DNA from: an uncultured Lachnospiraceae bacterium
Lineage (GTDB): Bacteria; Bacillota; Clostridia; Lachnospirales; Lachnospiraceae
Assembly: GCA_902782715.1 (NCBI GenBank)
Contig: CACZOG010000095.1
Span: 1-12,108 of the forward strand
Length of the DNA: 12,108 nt
Direction of reading: 5' to 3'
Every line of letters begins with the position of its first letter. The stretch's first letter is position 1. Below are positions 1 through 6,430 of this stretch, one piece after another. Under the pieces are notes generated by a model. That model did no database searches, had not been told where the DNA came from, and saw only the letters and a list, made by a program, of their open reading frames with translations. The position numbers and the translations under genes were made by a program.

Positions 1-354
1 ATTGAGAAACTTAATTTCCATGCGGGGCAGAGAACCTTAAGTGCCAGACTCGTGGATGTAAAAGAATTGCTTGAATCCGATGAAAAAGTTGCTTTCGATC
101 ATAAGAAAATTATCGAATACGGCAGATGGAGACTCGCAAACAAGGTTGAATATACAAAGATAGCCTTCCATCTTGTCGGCGAAGAGTTTACTCTTCCCAA
201 TCTGCAGAAGGTGTATGAGATCCTTCTCGGAAAAAGCCTTTATAAAGCCAATTTCAGAAAGAAGATCGCTCCGATGATCGAGGAAACGGACCGTTCAACC
301 TCCGGAGACGCGCATCGACCGAGCAAGCTTTACAGGCTTAAGGACGAAGAATGA
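1..354 (+). CDS. NUDIX/NrtR-like protein, C-terminal winged-helix part (5' truncated by window)
   Basis: The reading frame is open from base 1 and runs to TGA at 352-354, so the gene begins upstream of the window; the GTG at 52 is an internal valine codon, not a start. The 117 visible residues resemble the C-terminal winged-helix domain found behind NUDIX domains in NrtR-type regulators and related NUDIX proteins. The best marker is the stretch FTLPNLQKVYEILLG (about visible residues 63-77), followed by NFRKKI and a terminal HRPSKLYRL. In the family this domain binds DNA and the NUDIX part senses ADP-ribose or related nucleotides; the NUDIX box itself would lie upstream and is not visible. 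Its stop overlaps the start of the next gene (ATGA), implying translational coupling. The family assignment is from motif recognition; a purely enzymatic NUDIX hydrolase with a degenerate winged helix is the main alternative. Confidence 0.72.
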   Translation: MEKLNFHAGQRTLSARLVDVKELLESDEKVAFDHKKIIEYGRWRLANKVEYTKIAFHLVGEEFTLPNLQKVYEILLGKSLYKANFRKKIAPMIEETDRSTSGDAHRPSKLYRLKDEE

Positions 355-1175
355 AAAAAACTTTTATTACGGCAGTTATGCTTTCGGTTCTTTTATCTTT
401 TATTGCATGTTCATCCCAAAACGGAGCGGATATTCCAAAACAGCAGGATTACGGCGTTTTCTTAAGCGTGACAGAGGATCTTGAAGCACTTGGAGATTAC
501 AAAACCGTTGTTATCGATGCGGCATATTTTGATGAAGAGGAAATCAGATCTTTTAAAGAATCGGGACATAAGGTTTACAGCTACATAAATGTCGGCTCCC
601 TTGAGGATTTCAGGGATTATTACGATGATTACAAAGACCTCGGACTCGGCAGGTACGAACACTGGGATGAGGAGATCTGGATCGACGTATCCGATGAAAG
701 ATGGCAGGATTTTATCTTAAACGAAGTCGCCAAAGACCTTTCGGAGAAAGGAATTGACGGCTTTTTCGTCGATAACTGCGATGTATATTTCGTGTATCCG
801 ACGCCTGAAATTCTTGACGGTCTGACTGTTATAATGCAGGGGCTTAAGTCCACCGGGCTGGACGTAGTCATAAACGGCGGCGATGCTTTCATGGACGCAT
901 ATCTTGAAAACGGCGGAAAATACGATGAAGTCATAACCGGGATCAATCAGGAAAGCGTTTTTTCGAAGATCCTATGGGATAAGGACAGATTTTCGAAAGC
1001 ATCAAAGGAAGATAAAGAGTATTTTACGGATTACATCGAAAGATACTCCGGGCTCGGAGCGGATATTTATCTTCTCGAATATACAACCGACGAAAAACTC
1101 ATTAAAGAGATCGATGAGTACTGCAGACAAAAGGGTTACTTCTATTATGTTTCGGATTCTCTGGAACTGAATTAA
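351..1175 (+). CDS. GH114-like (endo-alpha-1,4-polygalactosaminidase family) lipoprotein
   Basis: This 274-residue protein starts with a lysine pair, a hydrophobic stretch (about residues 5-19) and a lipobox-like FIAC with cysteine 20, so it is probably exported and lipid-anchored; phenylalanine at -3 is slightly off consensus. The rest looks like a TIM-barrel of the GH114 / TIGR01370-like group: VYSYINVGSLE (75-85), WIDVSDERWQDF (110-121), GIDGFFVDN with the conserved Asp141, and NQES (199-202, Glu201). Members of GH114 cleave galactosaminogalactan-type polymers; the substrate here is unknown. It starts inside the stop codon of the preceding gene and ends 15 bases before the next, so the three genes probably share a transcript. 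A shadow reading frame on the opposite strand was ignored. Family assignment is fairly secure, the substrate is not. Confidence 0.8.
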   Translation: MKKTFITAVMLSVLLSFIACSSQNGADIPKQQDYGVFLSVTEDLEALGDYKTVVIDAAYFDEEEIRSFKESGHKVYSYINVGSLEDFRDYYDDYKDLGLGRYEHWDEEIWIDVSDERWQDFILNEVAKDLSEKGIDGFFVDNCDVYFVYPTPEILDGLTVIMQGLKSTGLDVVINGGDAFMDAYLENGGKYDEVITGINQESVFSKILWDKDRFSKASKEDKEYFTDYIERYSGLGADIYLLEYTTDEKLIKEIDEYCRQKGYFYYVSDSLELN

Positions 1176-1190
1176 AAAGGGTGGGTAAGC

Positions 1191-3260
1191 ATGAAACGAT
1201 CAGGAAACTTTGAAAGATATTTTGACGAAAACGGCGACGTTAGGAGAGCTCTTTTAAAAGAGAATAAGTGGCTTGAGTACCTTACGCAGACCGACAATGT
1301 TTATGTCAATGCGGAGAGAGTCGCAAGCATCGGCGAGATCTCCGGCAGGGAGACTGTAACGTACGTCCTTAAAATGCTGGATATCCTCGATGAGATCGCA
1401 TCGGATCCGCTTTCCGAAGCGGATAAGTTCATTATATCCACGGTTTTAAAATGGTCCGAAGTTTCCAAGGGCGGACTTTCCTTACAAAGACAGGAGTGGC
1501 TTAAAAAAGGCTATCCCCTTTCAATTCACAATATCGCATCAGCGGAAATCTTTTATGATGAAGTTTCGAACAAAGAAAGCGAAACTTATCTTTCCTTTAA
1601 AAATGTTTTTTCCGAAAAAACAGAAGAATATATCGAGATCACAAGGCTTTTGATCAAAACCCACGGGCTTATCGGACAGTGCATAAGGGGCGAGATCCCC
1701 GTATCCGACAATGCGCCTCTTTTAGAACTTGCAAAGAGTGATATAAAAGACGTGTATTCGCTTCTTTTAACTCTTAACGAGTGCATCATCCGCGGCGTTT
1801 CGGATAAGATCTGGGCAGATGTAAAAGGTGAAGTGAGCGCACTTTTGGACAGGATCCTCCATGAAGACATCTCCGAATATTCGGCAGCTTACCGCTTGGA
1901 GAAGCTCTGCCCCAAGGAGCTGGATATCTTCGATGAAGATGCGTACTTTTTTGCCAAAGAGGTCTTTCCTTTCTATGAGCTCTGGTATTTTTCGAGTGCG
2001 CTTTCCGATTTTGACTTAACACAGATAAGGGAGATCATCGGTGAAGTTTTAAAGAAGATAAGGTCATTTGAGGCTGAGTCGGGTGAATCGCCGGTAAAAC
2101 ACATTAATTTTAAGCCCCTTGCAGACAATCTTTATTACGATTACGAGGGTAAGAAGCATATAAATGTCTATCGTAAAAGGATCATAGAAAAGTATCTCCG
2201 CGATTCCTCGCTTGAGAATGTCGAGCTTGATGTCCGGATCAACAACAGGACGGCTTTCGTGGATTTTAAATTCTCGAAAGTATGCGAAAAGTTAATTGAA
2301 TTCTGCGTCGAAGCCGAGAGAAGCGGACTTTTGACTTTTGAAAAGAGCATCGTGGTCCTTTATGACATGTTTGGCTTCAGAAGGGATGCTTTCGACCGAC
2401 TTAACAATGAGGAAAAGTACTTAGGAACGATGAACAATGTCGTAACGAGCACGAAGGATTCAATCATCGATTTCGTTACGGGACAAAGGATCGTTGACGT
2501 CGGAAGCGGCGGCGGGATCCTTCTTGACAGACTTGAGAAAAAGTATCCCGACAAGACCATCATCGGAACGGATATTTCCGCAAATGTCATAGAAACGCTT
2601 AATCAGAAAAAGAGCAAGGAAGGCCATAACTGGAGCGTCTGCGTACAGAACTTCGTGGACGGACCTTTTAACGAAGAAGTCGACAGCATTATCTTCTCAT
2701 CTATCCTTCATGAGATCTATTCCTACACCGAGGGCGAAAACGGTCTTTTTGACATAGAAAGCGTTAAAAAGGCACTGAAGAATTCATTCGAAAGCCTGAC
2801 TTCGGGCGGCAGGATCATAATCCGCGACGGGATCAAAACCCCCGGTCATGCTCTTCGCACGATCAGATTCAAGACCCCGGCGGGAATGGACTTCTTTAAG
2901 AACTATTTCAATGATTTCAAGGGCTTAAAAGAGCTTACCGATGAGGAAAAAGTCACTTCGATAGATGAAGAAAACTTAAGCGTGACGGGCGATATCAATT
3001 TTATCCGCGAGTTCATGTACACTTACACATGGGGAAGCGAGAGTTATGCCCATGAAGTCAAGGAACAGTTCGGCTATTTTACGCTTTCGGAATATAAGGC
3101 CTTCTTCGAAGAACTGGGTGCCGGGATCATCGAGGCGAAGGAACTTTTAGAGCCCGGTTATCCCGCAAACTTAGGAAAGTACCTGGACCTTTACGATGAA
3201 AACGGCGAAGAGTGCGAATATCCCGCATCGAACTGCATTATTGTCGCTCAGAAAAAGTGA
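1191..3260 (+). CDS. Large protein with C-terminal class I SAM-dependent methyltransferase domain
   Basis: The start ATG follows AGGGTGG at close spacing. Of 689 residues, roughly 432-560 form a recognisable Rossmann methyltransferase core: motif I VDVGSGGG (435-442), the acidic loop GTD (459-461) that would hold the SAM ribose, a SSILHEIYSY block (503-512) and GGRIIIRDG (539-547). A C-terminal extension (about 605-689) carries TYTWGSESY and a Cys/Tyr-containing end, ECEYPASNCIIVAQ. The first 430 residues are predicted helical, without transmembrane segments or signal peptide, and I do not recognise a family; they contain segments such as YELWYFSS (262-269) and INVYRKRIIEKYL (324-336). The acceptor substrate is unknown. 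It lies 15 bases behind the GH114-like gene, but nothing in the sequence ties the two activities. No clear terminator hairpin follows its TGA. Confidence 0.78.
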   Translation: MKRSGNFERYFDENGDVRRALLKENKWLEYLTQTDNVYVNAERVASIGEISGRETVTYVLKMLDILDEIASDPLSEADKFIISTVLKWSEVSKGGLSLQRQEWLKKGYPLSIHNIASAEIFYDEVSNKESETYLSFKNVFSEKTEEYIEITRLLIKTHGLIGQCIRGEIPVSDNAPLLELAKSDIKDVYSLLLTLNECIIRGVSDKIWADVKGEVSALLDRILHEDISEYSAAYRLEKLCPKELDIFDEDAYFFAKEVFPFYELWYFSSALSDFDLTQIREIIGEVLKKIRSFEAESGESPVKHINFKPLADNLYYDYEGKKHINVYRKRIIEKYLRDSSLENVELDVRINNRTAFVDFKFSKVCEKLIEFCVEAERSGLLTFEKSIVVLYDMFGFRRDAFDRLNNEEKYLGTMNNVVTSTKDSIIDFVTGQRIVDVGSGGGILLDRLEKKYPDKTIIGTDISANVIETLNQKKSKEGHNWSVCVQNFVDGPFNEEVDSIIFSSILHEIYSYTEGENGLFDIESVKKALKNSFESLTSGGRIIIRDGIKTPGHALRTIRFKTPAGMDFFKNYFNDFKGLKELTDEEKVTSIDEENLSVTGDINFIREFMYTYTWGSESYAHEVKEQFGYFTLSEYKAFFEELGAGIIEAKELLEPGYPANLGKYLDLYDENGEECEYPASNCIIVAQKK

Positions 3261-3325
3261 AAAAAGACGGCAGAGAAAAACAGTTTTGGAAAAACGGGTA
3301 AAAGAGTGCCTAAATCAGGGACATA

Positions 3326-3354
3326 TCGACAAAAGAGCGGCAAACAGATATAAT
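3326..3354 (+). promoter_or_regulatory. sigma-A-type promoter of ald
   Basis: A -35 element TCGACA (3326-3331, five of six to consensus) is separated by 17 bases from a perfect -10 TATAAT (3349-3354). Transcription should start near 3361, giving a leader of about 40 bases before the ald TTG codon. The leader has the Shine-Dalgarno site but no obvious riboswitch. This is the best-matching promoter in the window and shows that ald is a separate unit from the upstream methyltransferase gene. Confidence 0.82.
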
Positions 3355-3401
3355 GTAAATGCTGCGGGTCAGCAAAAACAATATTTTTGGAGGGTAAAAA
3401 A

Positions 3402-4514
3402 TTGAAAATAGGTTGCGTTAAAGAAATCAAAAACAATGAATTCCGTGTCGGCTTAACGCCCGATAACGTTCGTGCGTATGTTGCTGCGGGACATCACGTA
3501 TATATTGAAAAGGAAGCAGGCATCGGTTCCGGTTTCTCGGACAGCGAGTATGTTGAGGCAGGTGCTTCCCTTATCGACAATGCAGCAGATATCTGGCAGT
3601 TAGTCGATATGATGGTTAAGGTAAAAGAGCCTCTTCCCGAAGAGTATCCTCTTTTCAGAGAAGGACTTATCCTTTATACATATCTTCACCTTGCGGCAGA
3701 TAAGGAGCAGACAGATGCCCTTTTGGCAGGTAAGGTTAAAGCGGTTGCTTACGAGACACTTCAGGAAAAGGACCGTTCACTTCCTCTTTTGGCTCCCATG
3801 TCACAGATCGCGGGACGTCTTTCCATTCAGGAAGGTGCAAAGTATCTTGAGAAGAGATTCGGCGGTGAAGGAATCCTCCTTGCGGGTGTTCCCGGAACTC
3901 CCAAGGCAAACGTTGTTATCCTCGGCGGCGGTACAGTTGGCATGAATGCCTGCAAGATCGCAGTCGGAATGGGTGCAAACGTTACTATCCTTGACATTAA
4001 CTTAAAGCGTCTCGAGGAACTCGACAACATGTTCGGAGCTCATATTCAGACACTTGTTTCAAACGACAGCAATGTTGAGAGAGCAGTAAAAGATGCAGAT
4101 CTCGTGATCGGCTCGGTACTTATTCCCGGCGGTTCAACACCCAAGCTTTTCAAGGCTAAATATCTTCCCGAGATGAAGAACGGCTCGGTATTCGTAGACG
4201 TTGCCATCGACCAGGGCGGATGCGGCGAATCATCCCATGTTACGACACATGACGATCCAGTATATATTAAGGACGGCGTTGTTCATTACTGCGTAGGAAA
4301 TATGCCCGGTGCGGTTCCCAGAACAAGTACGATCGCACTTACCAACGCAACATTAAGATACGGTCTTGAGATCGCAAACAAAGGTCTCGAGGGCGCATGC
4401 AGGGAAAGCGAAGCGATCACGCTCGGTGTTAACACATATCTCGGAAAGCTTACCAACAAGAACGTTTCACTTGCTCACGGATATGAGTATTCACCTCTTG
4501 CAGAACTTATATAA
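3402..4514 (+). CDS. ald: Alanine dehydrogenase
   Basis: Ald interconverts L-alanine + NAD+ and pyruvate + NH4+ + NADH in the cytoplasm. The start is TTG at 3402: a further in-frame TTG at 3387 overlaps the Shine-Dalgarno sequence GGAGG (3389-3393) and cannot be used with it. From 3402 the protein is 370 residues, the normal family length, and the numbering falls on the known residues: MKIG-KEIKNNE at the N-terminus, Lys75 in VKVKEP, His96 in TYLHLA, the dinucleotide loop GGGTVG (175-180), Asp198 at the end of the second strand, and catalytic Asp270 in VAIDQGG. NMPGAVPRTST (300-310) is the family hallmark. No active-site residue is missing. The gene has its own promoter and is followed by a hairpin, a ribozyme and nagB. 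With NagB it makes a pair of enzymes that both release or capture free ammonium. Confidence 0.96.
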   Translation: MKIGCVKEIKNNEFRVGLTPDNVRAYVAAGHHVYIEKEAGIGSGFSDSEYVEAGASLIDNAADIWQLVDMMVKVKEPLPEEYPLFREGLILYTYLHLAADKEQTDALLAGKVKAVAYETLQEKDRSLPLLAPMSQIAGRLSIQEGAKYLEKRFGGEGILLAGVPGTPKANVVILGGGTVGMNACKIAVGMGANVTILDINLKRLEELDNMFGAHIQTLVSNDSNVERAVKDADLVIGSVLIPGGSTPKLFKAKYLPEMKNGSVFVDVAIDQGGCGESSHVTTHDDPVYIKDGVVHYCVGNMPGAVPRTSTIALTNATLRYGLEIANKGLEGACRESEAITLGVNTYLGKLTNKNVSLAHGYEYSPLAELI

Positions 4515-4525
4515 TCAATAGATAA

Positions 4526-4565
4526 AAACGTTACGGACTCCCGAAAAAAGGAGTCCGAAGCGTTT
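4526..4565 (+). terminator. Hairpin after ald (possible terminator or partial attenuator)
   Basis: A perfect 8-bp stem CGGACTCC (4534-4541) / GGAGTCCG (4550-4557) with an A-rich loop is extended by an outer AAACG (4526-4530) / CGTTT (4561-4565) pairing across small bulges. It lies directly between ald and the ribozyme. It lacks a real U-run after the stem (only GTTTAAATAAATT), so termination may be incomplete and some ald transcripts may continue into nagB. I see no convincing promoter between this hairpin and the ribozyme. Confidence 0.6.
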
Positions 4566-4611
4566 AAATAAATTAAAATTTCGTTTCTGATCGGAGGAAA
4601 GGAACGTTATT

Positions 4612-4747
4612 AGCGCCGGGCCCGTAAAGGGTGACGAGGTTGGCAGTTATCGAAATATTCGGCGGGTACTGTCACGGTCGGGGCTTTTGCCCGGATCGTA
4701 AGAGAGAAAGTAAAAAGCAGAATCAAAACTGTAACAGAGGTTCTCTC
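4612..4747 (+). ncRNA. glmS ribozyme: glmS-class self-cleaving ribozyme in the 5' leader of nagB
   Basis: The core matches the GlcN6P-dependent glmS ribozyme in order and spacing: AGCGCC with predicted cleavage between A4612 and G4613, GTGACGAGG (4631-4639), TTATCGA (4647-4653) and TTCGGCGG (4658-4665). Pairings I checked by eye: CGCC 4614-4617 with GGCG 4661-4664; a very short P1 4620-4623 with 4629-4632; GGCAGU 4642-4647 with ACUGUC 4668-4673 (one G-U); P3 4675-4684 with 4689-4698 (UUUU loop, one G-G mismatch, one G-U); P4 4702-4708 with 4741-4747, enclosing a small hairpin 4717-4720 with 4729-4732. The usual A after GGCGG is G here (4666). Known members use GlcN6P as a cofactor to cut the mRNA and lower downstream expression. 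The start of nagB lies 190 bases beyond the cut site. No glmS follows; the downstream gene is nagB. Confidence 0.93.
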
Positions 4748-4801
4748 ATCTTAACAATTGAATATTTAGATCATAAAAAACATTTAAGGAGATTTTTTAA
4801 G

Positions 4802-5593
4802 ATGAGAGTAGTTATACAGGACAATTATGACAAAATGTGTAAGTGGGCGGCGAATTACATTATCGCCAAGATCAATGCTCACAAGGAGGCAAGACCTTTT
4901 GTACTCGGTCTTCCCACAGGTTCTTCACCCATCGGTGTATACAGAGAATTAGTCAGAGCCAACAAGGCCGGCGAAGTATCCTTTGCAAACGTTGTAACTT
5001 TTAACATGGACGAATATCTCGGACTTCCCAGAGAGCACGACCAGAGTTACTGGTACTTCATGCATGACAATCTTTTTGATCACCTTGTAGACATGAAGCC
5101 CGAAAACATCAACATCTTAAACGGAATGACGGATAACCCCGAAGAAGAATGCGCAAATTATGAAAAGAAGATCGCTTCTTACGGAGGAATCGACTTGTTC
5201 ATGGGCGGGATCGGTGTTGACGGACACTTGGCATTCAATGAGCCTTACACATCTTTGGCATCACGCACAGGCGTAAGAGACCTTACAACCGACACAAGGA
5301 TCGTTAACTCAAGATTCTTCGGAAACGATCCCGAGAAGGTTCCCGCACAGGCACTTTCGGTAGGTATCGGAACCGTTACGGATTCCAAAGAAGTTCTTGT
5401 TCTTATCTCAGGTCATAACAAGGCACGTGCACTTGCAGCAACGGTTGAAGGCGGCGTAAGCCAGAAATGGACTTGCTCGGCACTTCAGATGCATAACGGT
5501 GCGATCATCGCCTGCGACGAAGAAGCCTGCGGCGAACTTACCGTAGACACATACAAGTACTTCCTCGATATCGAGAAGAAGGAAAGACTGTAA
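4802..5593 (+). CDS. nagB: Glucosamine-6-phosphate deaminase/isomerase
   Basis: NagB reversibly converts GlcN6P to fructose-6-phosphate + NH4+. The ATG at 4802 is preceded by AAGGAG (4786-4791); an upstream in-frame extension to 4631 only translates the ribozyme and is rejected. The 263-residue product aligns along its length with E. coli NagB (266): the phosphate loop LGLPTGSSP (35-43), the NMDEY motif with Asp70, GVDGHLAFNEP with Asp140, His142 and Glu147 (equivalents of Asp141/His143/Glu148), SLASRTGVRDLT and NSRFF. No catalytic residue is missing. Under the glmS-class ribozyme its expression should fall when GlcN6P is high, which is feedback logic for a synthetic enzyme and suggests it may run from fructose-6-phosphate to GlcN6P. 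That direction is inference; the family identity is not in doubt. A strong terminator follows within 20 bases of the stop. Confidence 0.95.
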   Translation: MRVVIQDNYDKMCKWAANYIIAKINAHKEARPFVLGLPTGSSPIGVYRELVRANKAGEVSFANVVTFNMDEYLGLPREHDQSYWYFMHDNLFDHLVDMKPENINILNGMTDNPEEECANYEKKIASYGGIDLFMGGIGVDGHLAFNEPYTSLASRTGVRDLTTDTRIVNSRFFGNDPEKVPAQALSVGIGTVTDSKEVLVLISGHNKARALAATVEGGVSQKWTCSALQMHNGAIIACDEEACGELTVDTYKYFLDIEKKERL

Positions 5594-5610
5594 ACTGAAT
5601 TATCGAAATA

Positions 5611-5645
5611 AAAAAGCCGACAGAGCTAAGCTTTGTCGGCTTTTT
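5611..5645. terminator. Bidirectional intrinsic terminator
   Basis: A long near-perfect hairpin sits between the converging nagB and the minus-strand gene ending at 5663. Its stem is AAAAAGCCGACAGAGC (5611-5626) / GCTTTGTCGGCTTTTT (5630-5645), with a TAA loop and one G-U pair. The A-run on the left and T-run on the right give each strand a U-tract, so it can end transcription from both sides. Confidence 0.92.
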
Positions 5646-5662
5646 AAATGCTTTAACCTTTA

Positions 5663-6238
5663 TTAATTTATCACAATGGAGAAAGTGTTGCCGTCGTTGG
5701 GGTCAAGGTCGGAGATCTTTACTGAACACTTTTTATCCGTGAGAATGTATTCAATGACGATATCATTTACATCATGACTTTTAAACTGATACGGAAGATC
5801 TTCCAAAGGTACTCCGAGCACCTGCTCAACCGAATCTCTGTAAGCTCCGTAAGGAATTGAGTTTATATCAACATAAACATCGGAATAGGGAACCATGCCG
5901 TTGTTTGCAACATAAGAATCGTAAGCCGCAGTTTCCAAAGCGGTATGTATACAGTCGGCAAATGCCACGTCCTGTGCATAATTGCTTTTCTGAACATATT
6001 TTATCACCTGCGGAGCCATGGCGATCACAATGATCGAAACCAGCAGGGCTGCAATGATATTGATTATCGAGATGACAAGTCCTGCGATCGCAAAGCCTTT
6101 TGACTTGCCGTCTTTTTTTGCAATGGCGATTATACTTAAGACAAAACCGACGGGTGCTAAAAGGAATGCTGCAAAAAAGCCTATAAGGCCGAGTACGCTT
6201 AATCCGGGATTACTGTCTGTTTCAAATTCTTCACCCAT
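5663..6238 (-). CDS. DUF4190-type membrane protein with pilin-like C-terminal part
   Basis: The 191-residue product begins at an ATG behind a strong AGGAGGTG site (6244-6251). A short acidic N-terminus is followed by two hydrophobic segments (about 14-40 and 49-76), separated by a basic KKDGKSKG loop; GFVLSIIAI and KGFAIAGLVIS are typical of DUF4190 proteins. Directly after the second segment comes APQVIKYVQKS (75-85) and a stretch ending in HTALETA (98-104), which resembles the region just behind the hydrophobic helix of clostridial type IV pilin-like proteins. The remaining soluble part (about 105-191) has alternating strand-like sequence ending SIVIN, as in pilin C-terminal sheets. There is no prepilin cleavage motif, so it is probably a fixed membrane protein and not an assembled pilin. 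Function unknown. It has its own promoter and is a single-gene unit. Confidence 0.75.
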   Translation of the reverse strand: MGEEFETDSNPGLSVLGLIGFFAAFLLAPVGFVLSIIAIAKKDGKSKGFAIAGLVISIINIIAALLVSIIVIAMAPQVIKYVQKSNYAQDVAFADCIHTALETAAYDSYVANNGMVPYSDVYVDINSIPYGAYRDSVEQVLGVPLEDLPYQFKSHDVNDIVIEYILTDKKCSVKISDLDPNDGNTFSIVIN

Positions 6239-6285
6239 TTTTACACCTCCTGAATGTAAATTTCATACCAACTGAAAACGACTAA

Positions 6286-6314
6286 ATCATAGTATTATTT
6301 TCACAAAAAGTAAA
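6286..6314 (-). promoter_or_regulatory. Promoter of the DUF4190/pilin-like gene
   Basis: Read on the minus strand, TTTACT (6309-6314) and TATGAT (6286-6291, five of six to TATAAT) are separated by exactly 17 bases and lie about 35 bases upstream of the Shine-Dalgarno site. The match is fair at -35 and good at -10. Confidence 0.6.
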
Positions 6315-6369
6315 GACCGTAATGCTGTAACGGTTTGTTGAAATTTTGTCCGTAAACCGCCCTTTTTTG

Positions 6370-6398
6370 TTGAAAAAAAGCCCTAAAAGATATAAAAT
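6370..6398 (+). promoter_or_regulatory. Promoter of the GH13 amylase gene
   Basis: TTGAAA (6370-6375) and TAAAAT (6393-6398) are 17 bases apart; an overlapping alternative is TTGTTG (6367-6372) with TATAAA (6391-6396) at 18. Either puts the transcript start near 6403-6406, which argues against the ATG at 6404 and for the one at 6431. An imperfectly understood inverted pair CGGTTT (6331-6336) / AAACCG (6354-6359) lies just upstream and could be an operator, but I have no family to assign it to. Confidence 0.62.
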
Positions 6399-6430
6399 AA
6401 ATTATGTATGTATTTTATACGGGGTGCGTT

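Noticed and set aside
52..54. GTG as start of the first gene
   Set aside because: The frame is open from base 1 with family-like sequence before it; the codon is internal and no ribosome site precedes it.
3196..3405. Small plus-strand frame across the methyltransferase end and the ald leader
   Set aside because: Contains the ald promoter and Shine-Dalgarno site, overlaps two well-supported genes and has no recognisable sequence.
4631..4801. N-terminal extension of NagB by 57 residues
   Set aside because: The extension translates the ribozyme, has no family similarity, and the ATG at 4802 has a good ribosome site and gives normal NagB length.
6316..6340. ACCGT...ACGGT inverted pair in the divergent gap 6239-6430
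   Set aside because: Only five bases per arm, no U-run, and no match to a regulator I know; treated as chance.
6404..6430. Earlier ATG for the amylase
   Set aside because: No ribosome site and coincident with the predicted transcript start; the ATG at 6431 follows GGGGTG.
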